A DNA stretch of 22,141 nt, taken from a virus. Shown here piece after piece: positions 1 through 6,709 of the stretch (the first letter of the stretch is position 1; each line of letters opens with the position of its first letter). The position numbers were made by a program, and so were the translations under genes. The notes beneath the pieces were generated by a model. That model searched no databases. It was not told where the DNA came from and saw nothing but the letters and a program-made list of their open reading frames with translations. Where the stretch lies: the IMG/VR virus record IMGVR_UViG_3300042945_000300, positions 1 to 22,141 of that record. One strand, 5' to 3'.

Positions 1-153
1 AAAGCTTGCTTCAAACGGTGTGCCGTTGTTCGGGTCAATGATCGCGGTCCTTATGCTCATGGCAGGGGATTGGATCTCAGTAAAGGTGCGGCTGATGCTA
101 TCGGTCTCACTAACTCTGGAGTTGGAAGGGTAAAAGTAACCCGTCTTAACTAA
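1..153 (+). CDS. RlpA-like double-psi beta-barrel protein, C-terminal end (partial)
   Basis: An open frame enters from the left edge and stops at TAA 151-153, giving 50 residues. The end reads [20 protein letters not shown], then AADAIGL and a [10 protein letters not shown]-type last strand. This matches the C-terminal half of the RlpA/DPBB fold: the VNDRGP block, then the DLS motif whose Asp (residue 25 here) is the catalytic acid in bacterial RlpA. RlpA proteins are peptidoglycan lytic transglycosylases acting on denuded glycan strands. Only the end is visible, so the catalytic His and any signal or anchor sequence cannot be checked. The gene ends 8 nt before psbA and is probably co-transcribed with it. 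A cell-wall role in entry or lysis is inference; a non-enzymatic barrel is the main alternative. Confidence 0.72.
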   Translation, partial: KACFKRCAVVRVNDRGPYAHGRGLDLSKGAADAIGLTNSGVGRVKVTRLN

Positions 154-161
154 CTTCAACT

Positions 162-1241
162 ATGACTGCTATTCTTGCAGCCCCTCGGTCTCAGTCCAAC
201 TGGGACCGTTTTTGTGACTGGGTAACCAGCACCAACAATCGTCTTTATGTTGGGTGGTTTGGAGTCCTTATGATTCCTTGCCTGCTTGCAGCAACCACCT
301 GTTTTATTCTTGCATTCGTTGCGGCTCCCCCTGTCGATATTGATGGCATTCGTGAGCCCGTAGCCGGGAGCCTTCTTTATGGAAACAACATCATATCGGG
401 AGCCGTCGTTCCGAGCAGCAATGCCATCGGACTTCACTTCTACCCAATTTGGGAAGCTAGTTCACTTGATGAATGGCTCTACAACGGGGGTCCATTCCAA
501 CTCACAGTGTTCCACTTCCTCATTGGCATCTATGCTTACATGGGACGAGAGTGGGAACTTAGCTATCGATTAGGGATGAGGCCCTGGATCTTTGTTGCAT
601 ACTCCGCCCCTGTCGCAGCCGCCACGGCTGTTTTCCTTGTCTACCCGTTTGGTCAAGGTAGTTTCTCCGATGCTATGCCTCTCGGTATATCGGGTACCTT
701 CAACTACATGCTTGTCTTCCAAGCCGAGCATAACATCCTTATGCACCCCTTCCATATGTTGGGTGTCGCTGGGGTGTTTGGTGGGTCGCTATTCAGTGCA
801 ATGCATGGTTCGCTTGTTACGTCCTCGCTTGTGCGTGAAACTACTGAAGAGGTATCTCAGAACTACGGTTACAAGTTTGGGCAAGAGGAAGAGACCTACA
901 ACATCGTAGCCGCTCATGGTTACTTTGGCCGTCTGATCTTCCAATACGCTTCGTTCAATAACTCTCGTAGTCTGCACTTCTTCCTGGCTGCTTGGCCGGT
1001 AGTTGGCATTTGGTTTGCTGCTCTTGGCGTGTCTACCATGGCCTTCAACCTGAATGGGTTTAACTTTAATCAATCGCTTCTTGACAACAAGAGCCACGTG
1101 ATTAATACTTGGGCAGATATTCTGAACAAGGCTAACCTTGGTTTTGAGGTAATGCACGAGCGCAACGCTCACAACTTCCCTCTTGATTTGGCTGCTGCTG
1201 AAACTACTCCTGTGGCTCTGGTAGCTCCTGCTATTGGTTGA
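162..1241 (+). CDS. psbA: Photosystem II D1 reaction-centre protein (phage psbA)
   Basis: Encodes 359 residues alignable with cyanobacterial D1 without gaps until the last residues. D1 is a five-helix thylakoid protein carrying the primary donor, Mn4CaO5 ligands and the QB site. Key residues sit at standard numbering: TyrZ Y161, H190, chlorophyll ligand H198, iron ligands H215 and H272, QB residue S264, and Mn ligands D170, E189, H332, E333, H337, D342 and A344, followed by a 15-residue tail normally removed by CtpA. Position 130 is Glu, the high-light form. Compared with common D1 sequences it has C40, A125, F144 and A171, the last beside Mn ligand D170. No intron or frameshift is visible. 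No clear Shine-Dalgarno precedes the ATG; translation may be coupled to the gene ending 8 nt upstream. In phages, psbA replaces decaying host D1 during infection. It lies just before the capsid gene, so late expression is likely. Confidence 0.98.
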   Translation: MTAILAAPRSQSNWDRFCDWVTSTNNRLYVGWFGVLMIPCLLAATTCFILAFVAAPPVDIDGIREPVAGSLLYGNNIISGAVVPSSNAIGLHFYPIWEASSLDEWLYNGGPFQLTVFHFLIGIYAYMGREWELSYRLGMRPWIFVAYSAPVAAATAVFLVYPFGQGSFSDAMPLGISGTFNYMLVFQAEHNILMHPFHMLGVAGVFGGSLFSAMHGSLVTSSLVRETTEEVSQNYGYKFGQEEETYNIVAAHGYFGRLIFQYASFNNSRSLHFFLAAWPVVGIWFAALGVSTMAFNLNGFNFNQSLLDNKSHVINTWADILNKANLGFEVMHERNAHNFPLDLAAAETTPVALVAPAIG

Positions 1242-1243
1242 GC

Positions 1244-1357
1244 GTGGCACATCAATCCTCCCAGCTTCAGGCTTTTGTAACTCGTTACAGTCCTGAGCCT
1301 GAAGTGCAAGAAGAAGAACAAACTGAAGAAGAAGAGACTCAGGAAGAATCTGAGTAA
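1244..1357 (+). CDS. Possible small acidic peptide (37 aa)
   Basis: A short frame starts at GTG 1244, two bases after the psbA stop; a TTG at 1238 overlapping that stop is an alternative start. It ends at TAA 1355. The peptide begins MAHQSSQLQAFVTRYSPEPE and ends in a Glu-rich tail, with 12 Glu and a single Arg overall. Its first bases share the string TGGCACATCAA with the start of the capsid gene (MAHQTS...), which supports GTG as the start or suggests a partial duplication. No family is recognised. The acidic tail recalls small scaffold or decoration peptides, but that is speculation. It could also be non-coding sequence with a chance purine-rich frame. Confidence 0.4.
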   Translation: MAHQSSQLQAFVTRYSPEPEVQEEEQTEEEETQEESE

Positions 1358-1362
1358 ATCGT

Positions 1363-1393
1363 AGGGAGAGCACCTCAGAGTCGGACTCTCCCT
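1363..1393 (+). terminator. Stem-loop after psbA (weak terminator or processing hairpin)
   Basis: AGGGAGAG (1363-1370) pairs perfectly with CTCTCCCT (1386-1393), an 8-bp stem with a 15-nt loop. A smaller competing hairpin, AGAGT-CGG-ACTCT, occupies 1377-1389. No proper U-run follows (TTCCTTGG), so intrinsic termination is doubtful. RNA processing or 3'-end protection of the psbA message is equally possible. Confidence 0.45.
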
Positions 1394-1398
1394 TCCTT

Positions 1399-1429
1399 GG
1401 CTGAGGCCGGTACGCCGACACCCTTAGCC
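1399..1429 (+). promoter_or_regulatory. GC-rich stem-loop with UACG loop in the leader upstream of the capsid gene
   Basis: GGCTGAGG (1399-1406) pairs with CCTTAGCC (1422-1429) with one G-U pair. Inside it, CGG (1408-1410) pairs with CCG (1415-1417) around a TACG loop of the UNCG class. The CCGAC at 1415-1419 could instead pair with GTCGG at 1380-1384 or 1437-1441, so alternative folds exist. Function unknown; it could be part of a processed leader or a transcription pause. Confidence 0.4.
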
Positions 1430-1430
1430 G

Positions 1431-1458
1431 TTGACAGTCGGAAAGACGACAACACAAT
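1431..1458 (+). promoter_or_regulatory. Sigma70-like promoter candidate upstream of the capsid gene
   Basis: A perfect -35 TTGACA lies at 1431-1436. After a 16-nt spacer there is CACAAT at 1453-1458, matching the -10 consensus at four of six positions. The predicted start would fall near 1465, about 55 nt before the capsid ATG. T7-like phages usually transcribe late genes with their own polymerase, so a host-type promoter here would be notable. The -10 is weak and chance is possible. Confidence 0.35.
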
Positions 1459-1475
1459 AAGGCTACACATTTTTT

Positions 1476-1489
1476 TCCAAACGTTTGGA
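1476..1489. repeat. Perfect 14-bp palindrome before the capsid gene
   Basis: TCCAAACGTTTGGA is a perfect inverted repeat with no spacer, preceded by seven consecutive T (1470-1476). It starts 45 nt upstream of the capsid start codon. It could be a protein-binding operator, an RNA stem or a recognition site; the sequence does not say which. Confidence 0.6.
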
Positions 1490-1520
1490 GAGCAAGTAAA
1501 CAACTTCTTTCTCTCTTTCA

Positions 1521-2642
1521 ATGGCACATCAAACTTCTACCCTGACCACGAGCCTGACTCGTCCTGGTCAGGATAATGGTGCGGGCGACGCCCGTGCTCT
1601 TTTCCTGAAACTGTTTTCGGGTGAAATGTTCAAAGGCTTCCAGCACGAGTCGATTGCTCGTGACCTGGTTATGAAGCGCACTCTGAAGAACGGCAAGTCT
1701 CTTCAGTTCATCTACACTGGCCGTACCACGGCTGAGTTCCACACCCCTGGCAACGCTATCCTCGGTAACACCGACGGTGCGCCTCCGGTGGCTGAGAAGA
1801 CCATCACCTGTGATGACCTTCTGATTAGCTCGGCTTTCGTGTATGAGCTGGATGAAGTGCTGGCTCACTACGACCTGCGTAGCGAAATCAGCCGCAAGAT
1901 TGGTTATGCTCTCGCTGAGAAGTATGACCGTTATATCTTCCGTGCTATCGCTCGTGGCGCTCGTCAAGCCAGCCCGATCACCAAGGCCAGCTTCGTTGAG
2001 CCTGGTGGTACCCAGATCCGTGTTGGTTCTTCTGCCAACGATTCCGATGCTTTCGATTCCGCCAACCTGGTGGCTGCGTTCTATGACGCTGCTGCTGCGA
2101 TGGATGAGAAGGGCGTGTCCAGCGATGGTCGTGTGGGTGTTCTGAACCCCCGCCAGTACTATGCGCTGATCCAAGCCATCGGTTCTAACGGTCTGGTGAA
2201 CCGCGATGCTCAGGGTGATTCCCTGCAGCGCGGTAACGGCATCATCGAGATTGCCGGTATCAAGATCTACAAGTCCATGAACATTCCGTTCCTGGGCAAC
2301 TACGGCACCAAGTACGGCGGCACCACTGGTGAAACCTCGCCTGGTAACGTGGGTAGCTTCGTTGGTCCTGCTCTTGAGAACGCTGCTACCGGCAGCGGTG
2401 TGAACAACGACTACGGTACTGCTGCTGAAGTGGGTACCAAGTCCTGCGGCCTGATCTTCCAGAAGGAAGCTGCTGGTGTGGTTGAGGCCATTGGTCCTCA
2501 AGTGCAAGTGACCAGCGGCGACGTGTCGGTGATCTATCAGGGCGACGTGATCCTTGGCCGTCTGGCTATGGGCGCTGATTACCTGAACCCGGCTGCTGCT
2601 GTTGAGCTGTATGTGGGCGCTACCGCTCCTTCTGCTTTCTGA
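1521..2642 (+). CDS. Major capsid protein, T7 gp10-like
   Basis: Encodes 373 residues beginning MAHQTSTLTT. It follows the T7/cyanopodovirus capsid pattern: an N-arm, the FSGEMFKGFQ region, a QFIYTGRTTA strand, the IDD-loop equivalent around LDEVLAHYD, and a C-terminal domain ending VIYQGDVILGRLAMGADYLN. The protein has the HK97 fold and builds the icosahedral shell. Codon use is biased to C-ending and GGC/CTG-type codons more than neighbouring genes, as expected for a very highly expressed protein. A clear terminator follows 19 nt after the stop, so it can form its own transcript end. No strong Shine-Dalgarno lies directly upstream; the nearest purine-rich block (GGAGAG) is about 30 nt away. 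Scaffold and portal genes, which precede gp10 in T7, are not adjacent here: psbA is. Confidence 0.96.
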   Translation: MAHQTSTLTTSLTRPGQDNGAGDARALFLKLFSGEMFKGFQHESIARDLVMKRTLKNGKSLQFIYTGRTTAEFHTPGNAILGNTDGAPPVAEKTITCDDLLISSAFVYELDEVLAHYDLRSEISRKIGYALAEKYDRYIFRAIARGARQASPITKASFVEPGGTQIRVGSSANDSDAFDSANLVAAFYDAAAAMDEKGVSSDGRVGVLNPRQYYALIQAIGSNGLVNRDAQGDSLQRGNGIIEIAGIKIYKSMNIPFLGNYGTKYGGTTGETSPGNVGSFVGPALENAATGSGVNNDYGTAAEVGTKSCGLIFQKEAAGVVEAIGPQVQVTSGDVSVIYQGDVILGRLAMGADYLNPAAAVELYVGATAPSAF

Positions 2643-2660
2643 TTCTTTGTAATCAATCTT

Positions 2661-2686
2661 GGGGGAACTTCGGTTCCCCTTTTTTT
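2661..2686 (+). terminator. Intrinsic terminator after the capsid gene
   Basis: GGGGAAC (2662-2668) and GTTCCCC (2673-2679) form a perfect 7-bp stem closed by a TTCG tetraloop in its most stable c(UUCG)g context. Seven consecutive T follow (2680-2686). The flanking G2661/T2680 can add a wobble pair. This is the textbook arrangement and matches the position of the T7 T-phi terminator just after gp10, which lets only part of the transcripts continue into the tail genes. Confidence 0.92.
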
Positions 2687-2703
2687 ATCTTCTGATAGGT
2701 ACT

Positions 2704-3321
2704 ATGCCCTTTCCTACATATGCTGCGTCCACCGAACTGGATGCTGTTAATCAAATTTTAAGCTCTGTGGGACAGGCTCCTGTCACCACGCTGGATCTAC
2801 AGAACCCCGAAGTCTCCATTGTCCTTAACACTCTTCGTGAGATTAATCGACAAGTCCAATCTGAAGGTTGGATCTTCAATACGGAGCGGGATTATGTGAT
2901 GCAACCTGATGCCAGCACCAATGAAATTATTTATCCGTACAACATTCTACAGATGGATGCTAATGTAGAACACCATAAAAATGACTACGATCTTGTACGT
3001 CGTAATGGTAAGTTGTACGACCGTCTCCATCACACCTTTGAATTTACTGAGGATATTCATGCGGATATTACTTGGTACTTTGACTTCACTGATGTACCGC
3101 CTGCTGTCCAGACATACATCGTTGCACGTGCTGCTCGCATGTGTGCCACTAAACTAATTGGTGATCAAGAAATCAATAAACTCCTTGCTGAACAAGAAGT
3201 CTACACCCGTGCTGCTGCCATTGAATATGAATGCAACCAAGGTGATTACTCCATGTTTGGGTTTAGGGATGGTCACAACTATTACACAAGCTATCAACCT
3301 TATCAAGCTTTGATGCGATGA
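2704..3321 (+). CDS. Tail tubular protein A, T7 gp11-like
   Basis: Encodes 205 residues from ATG 2704. The frame is open further upstream, but earlier starts lie inside the terminator hairpin; AGG six bases before this ATG is a modest ribosome site. The sequence has gp11 family hallmarks: an N-terminal ELDAVNQILSSVGQAPVTTL segment, a SEGWIFNTE block, and a helical C-terminal half with VARAARMCATKLIGD. T7 gp11 forms the dodecameric adaptor ring between portal and nozzle. The gene overlaps the next by four bases (ATGA), implying coupled translation of the two tail-tube proteins. T7 gp11 is 196 residues, so length agrees. Confidence 0.93.
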   Translation: MPFPTYAASTELDAVNQILSSVGQAPVTTLDLQNPEVSIVLNTLREINRQVQSEGWIFNTERDYVMQPDASTNEIIYPYNILQMDANVEHHKNDYDLVRRNGKLYDRLHHTFEFTEDIHADITWYFDFTDVPPAVQTYIVARAARMCATKLIGDQEINKLLAEQEVYTRAAAIEYECNQGDYSMFGFRDGHNYYTSYQPYQALMR

Positions 3322-6245
3322 GCACAATCAGCCAACGAATCCCAAACCTTTTTCTTGGTATTTCACAACAGCCTGATAGCAGGAAGTTTCCTGGACAAGT
3401 CCGTGATGCTGTAAATACCCTACCTGACTTTGCGTTGGGTATGTTGAAGCGCCCAGGTGGTGAATACATTGAGTCGTTGACAAACGCTACCACCACTGGT
3501 CGTTGGTTTTCGATTCTTAGGGATGAAGAAGAGAAGTACGTTGCTCAGTATGCTAACAATGTATTTCGCATCTGGAGTCTTACAGATGGTTCTCCCCGCG
3601 CTGTTAACATGGGGACCAATACTGGTGTCCCTGGTGGGTGTGTTATTGCTAATGTCAAAACCACACTGGCTAACTACAATACTGCAGTAGCTTTTAGAAA
3701 GGTTAAGCTGACTGAACTCCACAATGCTCAGTCTACCTACGCTGAAACCCTTGCTGGTCAAACCGGTACAACTGAAGAGTTGTTTGATGTAAAGTACAAC
3801 TATACTCCTCCTAGCTCTCCTAACTCTTTCCATGATGTGTACCTGTATTCAGGTATCACTAAAAATGCAGCAGGTCTTTATGTAGTCAAGAACGCTGACA
3901 CAGTGGTGTCTACAAGCGTCTCCTTGCCCGCTGGATACACTCTGGGTACCGAACGTACAGATGAGCACCCAAGGCTTGCTGCAGAGGGCTACAGGGTCTT
4001 TACAGCGATTCGTGCTGTAGCTGCTACACACAATGCTGGTCAGTTGTCAGCAGCCTTAGCTGCAATGAATACGGCACAGACCAACTATAACAATGCTGTG
4101 TCGGATGAAGCTACTAAGCTTGGACTGTATAACACTCAGGTTAATAACTGTGCTATTACCACGGTTCCTGCTAATGCGTACCTTAAGGATGCAGCTCCTG
4201 AGGACATTGAGGTTCTGACTCTTAATGACTACACCTTTGTTTTAAATAAAGCAAAGACCGTAGCAATGGATACAGCTACAACTACAGCAGCCTTACCTAA
4301 TCAAGCTTTTGTTGTTCTTAGCGTTGTAGGTACCGGGCACTATCAAATTAAACTTGATGGAACCTTGCGTGGTACTCACAACGCTGGTACAGGTGGTGAT
4401 GTTGATTCCATCCTTAATGACCTTGTTGGTGATATTCACAACCAAGTTTTTGGTGGTAAGACCTACACCGCTATACGAGTTGGTGCTGGTATTTACATCA
4501 GTTGTACCGCTTCCTTTACCATTGAAGTTACGGGCGGCCCTTCTCAAGATGCATTGTATGCCTTTCAGGATACTGTTGCAACGGTTTCTGTTTTGCCGGG
4601 CCAAGCTAAAGATGGATATGTTGTAAAGGTTGTTAACTCTGCTGATGTTGAAGTAGATGACATGTGGCTTAAGTTTAACACATCTTCCGGAGCAACCTAC
4701 GGGGTAGGCACTTGGGAAGAAACTGTTGGACCTGGCATTACATATCGGTTTGATCCGCTGACAATGCCCCATCAACTGGTACGCCAATCTGATGGATCAT
4801 TTACTTATCAAGCTGTTACCTGGGATGAAAGATTGATTGGTGATCTTACCACTAATCCTAACCCCAGCTTTGTTGGTACAACGATCCGACACATGTTCCT
4901 TTATCGGAACCGTCTTGGATTCTTGTCGAATGAAACAGTAACAATGAGCAGAGCTGGTGACCTGTTTAACTTCTTTAACACCACAGCTCTTACTTCAACT
5001 GATGATGACCCGATTGATATTTCGGCATCAACTGCTAAACCAGTTACTCTTAATTATGTACGGCCTACAGCTGTTGGTCTGATTCTATTCGGAAATACCG
5101 AACAGTTTCTTCTTAGCACTGACTCTGATATTCTGAGTCCTAAGACGGCAAAGATTAACACAATGTCGTCGTATGAGTGTGAGGCTCATCTTGAGGCTGT
5201 GTCCACTGGTATTTCTACAAACTTTATTGCTAAGACTCCACTTTACACCAAACTGTTTAATCTTGTGGAGATTAGGAATGATAGTCCGCCTCTTGCAGAA
5301 GAGCTGACCTATAACATTCCTGAACTGATTCCAAGTACTATTGATAGCTTTATTTCTTCTGCAGCTGCATCAATTATTTCATTGGGCACTATAGGGAGCA
5401 GCACTGTCTATCAATACCGATTCTTACAACTCAGTGAAAAAAGGGTACAGTCCTGGTACAAATGGACGTTGACTGGTACTTTGTTGGATCAATTCTTTGA
5501 TCAAAGTACTTACTACACTGTAGTGGCTAATGGTAGTGAAGTAGAAGTACAAGCATTCAATCTCCGTCAATCAAGTGATGAAGGGTTCCTTACTCTTCCT
5601 ACGGGTGAAAAGACTGATGTGTTTCTAGATTACTGGTCCATTAACCCATACCGTACCTATGACTCTAATGCTGATACTACTCGTATCTTCTTGCCATATG
5701 ATACTGCAAGTGGTAAGACCTTTGTAGTTGTAGCCCTTGGTGGGTATATTGGCGGCAGTAACGTTACCTCTAGCCAATCCGTTGGTGCTGTTTTAGAACC
5801 AACTGTGGCTGGTACAACCGGTGCTTATTATGCTGACATTCCTGGTGATTATCGTGGACGGGATCTAATCATTGGATACCAATACGAAATGTCTATGGAA
5901 CTTCCCACATTTTATATCACTAAAAATGAAGGAAGTTTTGTTAGCAGTGATCAAACCGCTGATCTTGTTATTCACCGAATCACAGTTGCAACGGGTCTTA
6001 GCGGTCCAGTAACTTATGAAATTGATTTGACTGGGATTCCCACTTGGGAAAATGTTGTGTCTACCACACTGCCCAACACTTACGTACTAAACAACGTTAA
6101 CCTTTCTGCTACTTCGCTGCATGTTGTTCCAATTTACCAGCGAAACCGAAACATCTCTATTAGGATTATTGGAGATACTCCATTCCCAGTAAACTTGTTG
6201 GACTTGACGTGGGAAGGTAAATACAGCAACCGCTTCTACAGATAA
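3318..6245 (+). CDS. Tail tubular protein B / nozzle, T7 gp12-like
   Basis: Encodes 975 residues. The N-terminus contains ISQRIPNLFLGISQQPDSRK and a LKRPGGEYI segment diagnostic of T7 gp12. The protein forms the hexameric tail nozzle to which fibres attach. T7 gp12 is 794 residues; part of the excess is an Ala/Asn/Thr-rich, probably helical block at about residues 119-280, after the IWSLTDGSPRAVN strand and before the EDIEVLTLNDYTFVLNKAKT strand that resumes the family pattern. The rest reads as beta-rich propeller and platform sequence, including a YRNRLGFLSNETVTMSRAG motif conserved in gp12. Its start overlaps the gp11-like stop. No ribosome site is obvious, consistent with coupling. Eight bases, the palindrome GGTTAACC, separate it from the next gene. 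Confidence 0.95.
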   Translation: MSTISQRIPNLFLGISQQPDSRKFPGQVRDAVNTLPDFALGMLKRPGGEYIESLTNATTTGRWFSILRDEEEKYVAQYANNVFRIWSLTDGSPRAVNMGTNTGVPGGCVIANVKTTLANYNTAVAFRKVKLTELHNAQSTYAETLAGQTGTTEELFDVKYNYTPPSSPNSFHDVYLYSGITKNAAGLYVVKNADTVVSTSVSLPAGYTLGTERTDEHPRLAAEGYRVFTAIRAVAATHNAGQLSAALAAMNTAQTNYNNAVSDEATKLGLYNTQVNNCAITTVPANAYLKDAAPEDIEVLTLNDYTFVLNKAKTVAMDTATTTAALPNQAFVVLSVVGTGHYQIKLDGTLRGTHNAGTGGDVDSILNDLVGDIHNQVFGGKTYTAIRVGAGIYISCTASFTIEVTGGPSQDALYAFQDTVATVSVLPGQAKDGYVVKVVNSADVEVDDMWLKFNTSSGATYGVGTWEETVGPGITYRFDPLTMPHQLVRQSDGSFTYQAVTWDERLIGDLTTNPNPSFVGTTIRHMFLYRNRLGFLSNETVTMSRAGDLFNFFNTTALTSTDDDPIDISASTAKPVTLNYVRPTAVGLILFGNTEQFLLSTDSDILSPKTAKINTMSSYECEAHLEAVSTGISTNFIAKTPLYTKLFNLVEIRNDSPPLAEELTYNIPELIPSTIDSFISSAAASIISLGTIGSSTVYQYRFLQLSEKRVQSWYKWTLTGTLLDQFFDQSTYYTVVANGSEVEVQAFNLRQSSDEGFLTLPTGEKTDVFLDYWSINPYRTYDSNADTTRIFLPYDTASGKTFVVVALGGYIGGSNVTSSQSVGAVLEPTVAGTTGAYYADIPGDYRGRDLIIGYQYEMSMELPTFYITKNEGSFVSSDQTADLVIHRITVATGLSGPVTYEIDLTGIPTWENVVSTTLPNTYVLNNVNLSATSLHVVPIYQRNRNISIRIIGDTPFPVNLLDLTWEGKYSNRFYR

Positions 6246-6253
6246 GGTTAACC

Positions 6254-6709
6254 ATGACTAATTCCACCCAAGGGTTTAGGGTACGCCCTGCAACCTTAGA
6301 AGATGTACCTGTGATAGCAAAGGATCTATTAGAGGAAGGTATAGCAGACTTCTTTAGAGCTGGTATCAATCCAGTTCTATGTATGGCTGCTGATACTCTT
6401 TATAGTAAAACCTTCCTTTTAATCAGTCCTGATGATAAACCTGCTGCATTATTTGGTGTAGATGATTATGGGTGCATATGGATGAACATGACGCATGAAG
6501 TTCGTAAACACCCTAAATCGTTCATCAAATGGGCCAGAGAGTTTGTTAAAACCTTGGGACCAATGCTTTGGAACAGAGTAGATATTCAGAACAATAATCT
6601 AAGAAAGTTCTTGAGACTTATTGGTTTCAAGGTTATTAACGTCGTTCTATGCGACACACGAAACATCTATTATGTGGAATTTGCAAAACTAAATTATGGT
6701 AGCATTTGA
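6254..6709 (+). CDS. T7 gp13-like protein with GNAT-type fold
   Basis: Encodes 151 residues. It starts FRVRPATLEDVPVIAKDLLE, the usual opening strand and helix of a GNAT acetyltransferase, and has PAALFGVDDYGCIWMNMTHE in the middle. It ends with LWNRVDIQNNNLRKFLRLIG followed by FKV, which parallels the T7 gp13 segment LWNYVWVGNTSHIRFLKTIG. T7 gp13 is needed for proper assembly of internal virion proteins. The position between gp12-like and gp14-like genes is that of T7 gp13. I see no clear acetyl-CoA pyrophosphate loop (Q/R-x-x-G-x-G/A), so catalysis is doubtful and a structural role is likelier. The stop overlaps the next start by 14 bases. Confidence 0.8.
   Translation: MTNSTQGFRVRPATLEDVPVIAKDLLEEGIADFFRAGINPVLCMAADTLYSKTFLLISPDDKPAALFGVDDYGCIWMNMTHEVRKHPKSFIKWAREFVKTLGPMLWNRVDIQNNNLRKFLRLIGFKVINVVLCDTRNIYYVEFAKLNYGSI

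Noticed and set aside
789-1457. 222-codon minus-strand frame over the end of psbA and the leader
   Set aside because: It runs antisense through conserved D1 codons and reads as low-complexity sequence without a recognisable family.
1518-2507. 329-codon open frame on the minus strand within the capsid gene
   Set aside because: It is a by-product of the strong codon bias of the capsid gene; the sequence has no domain and no promoter or ribosome site in the right place.
2659-2703. Upstream extension of the gp11-like gene from a TTG start
   Set aside because: The extension lies inside the terminator hairpin and T-run; ATG 2704 gives a protein of family length with the expected N-terminus.
6246-6253. 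GGTTAACC palindrome filling the gap between gp12-like and gp13-like genes
   Set aside because: Only 8 bp, expected by chance in a window of this size; no second copy or other signal noted.
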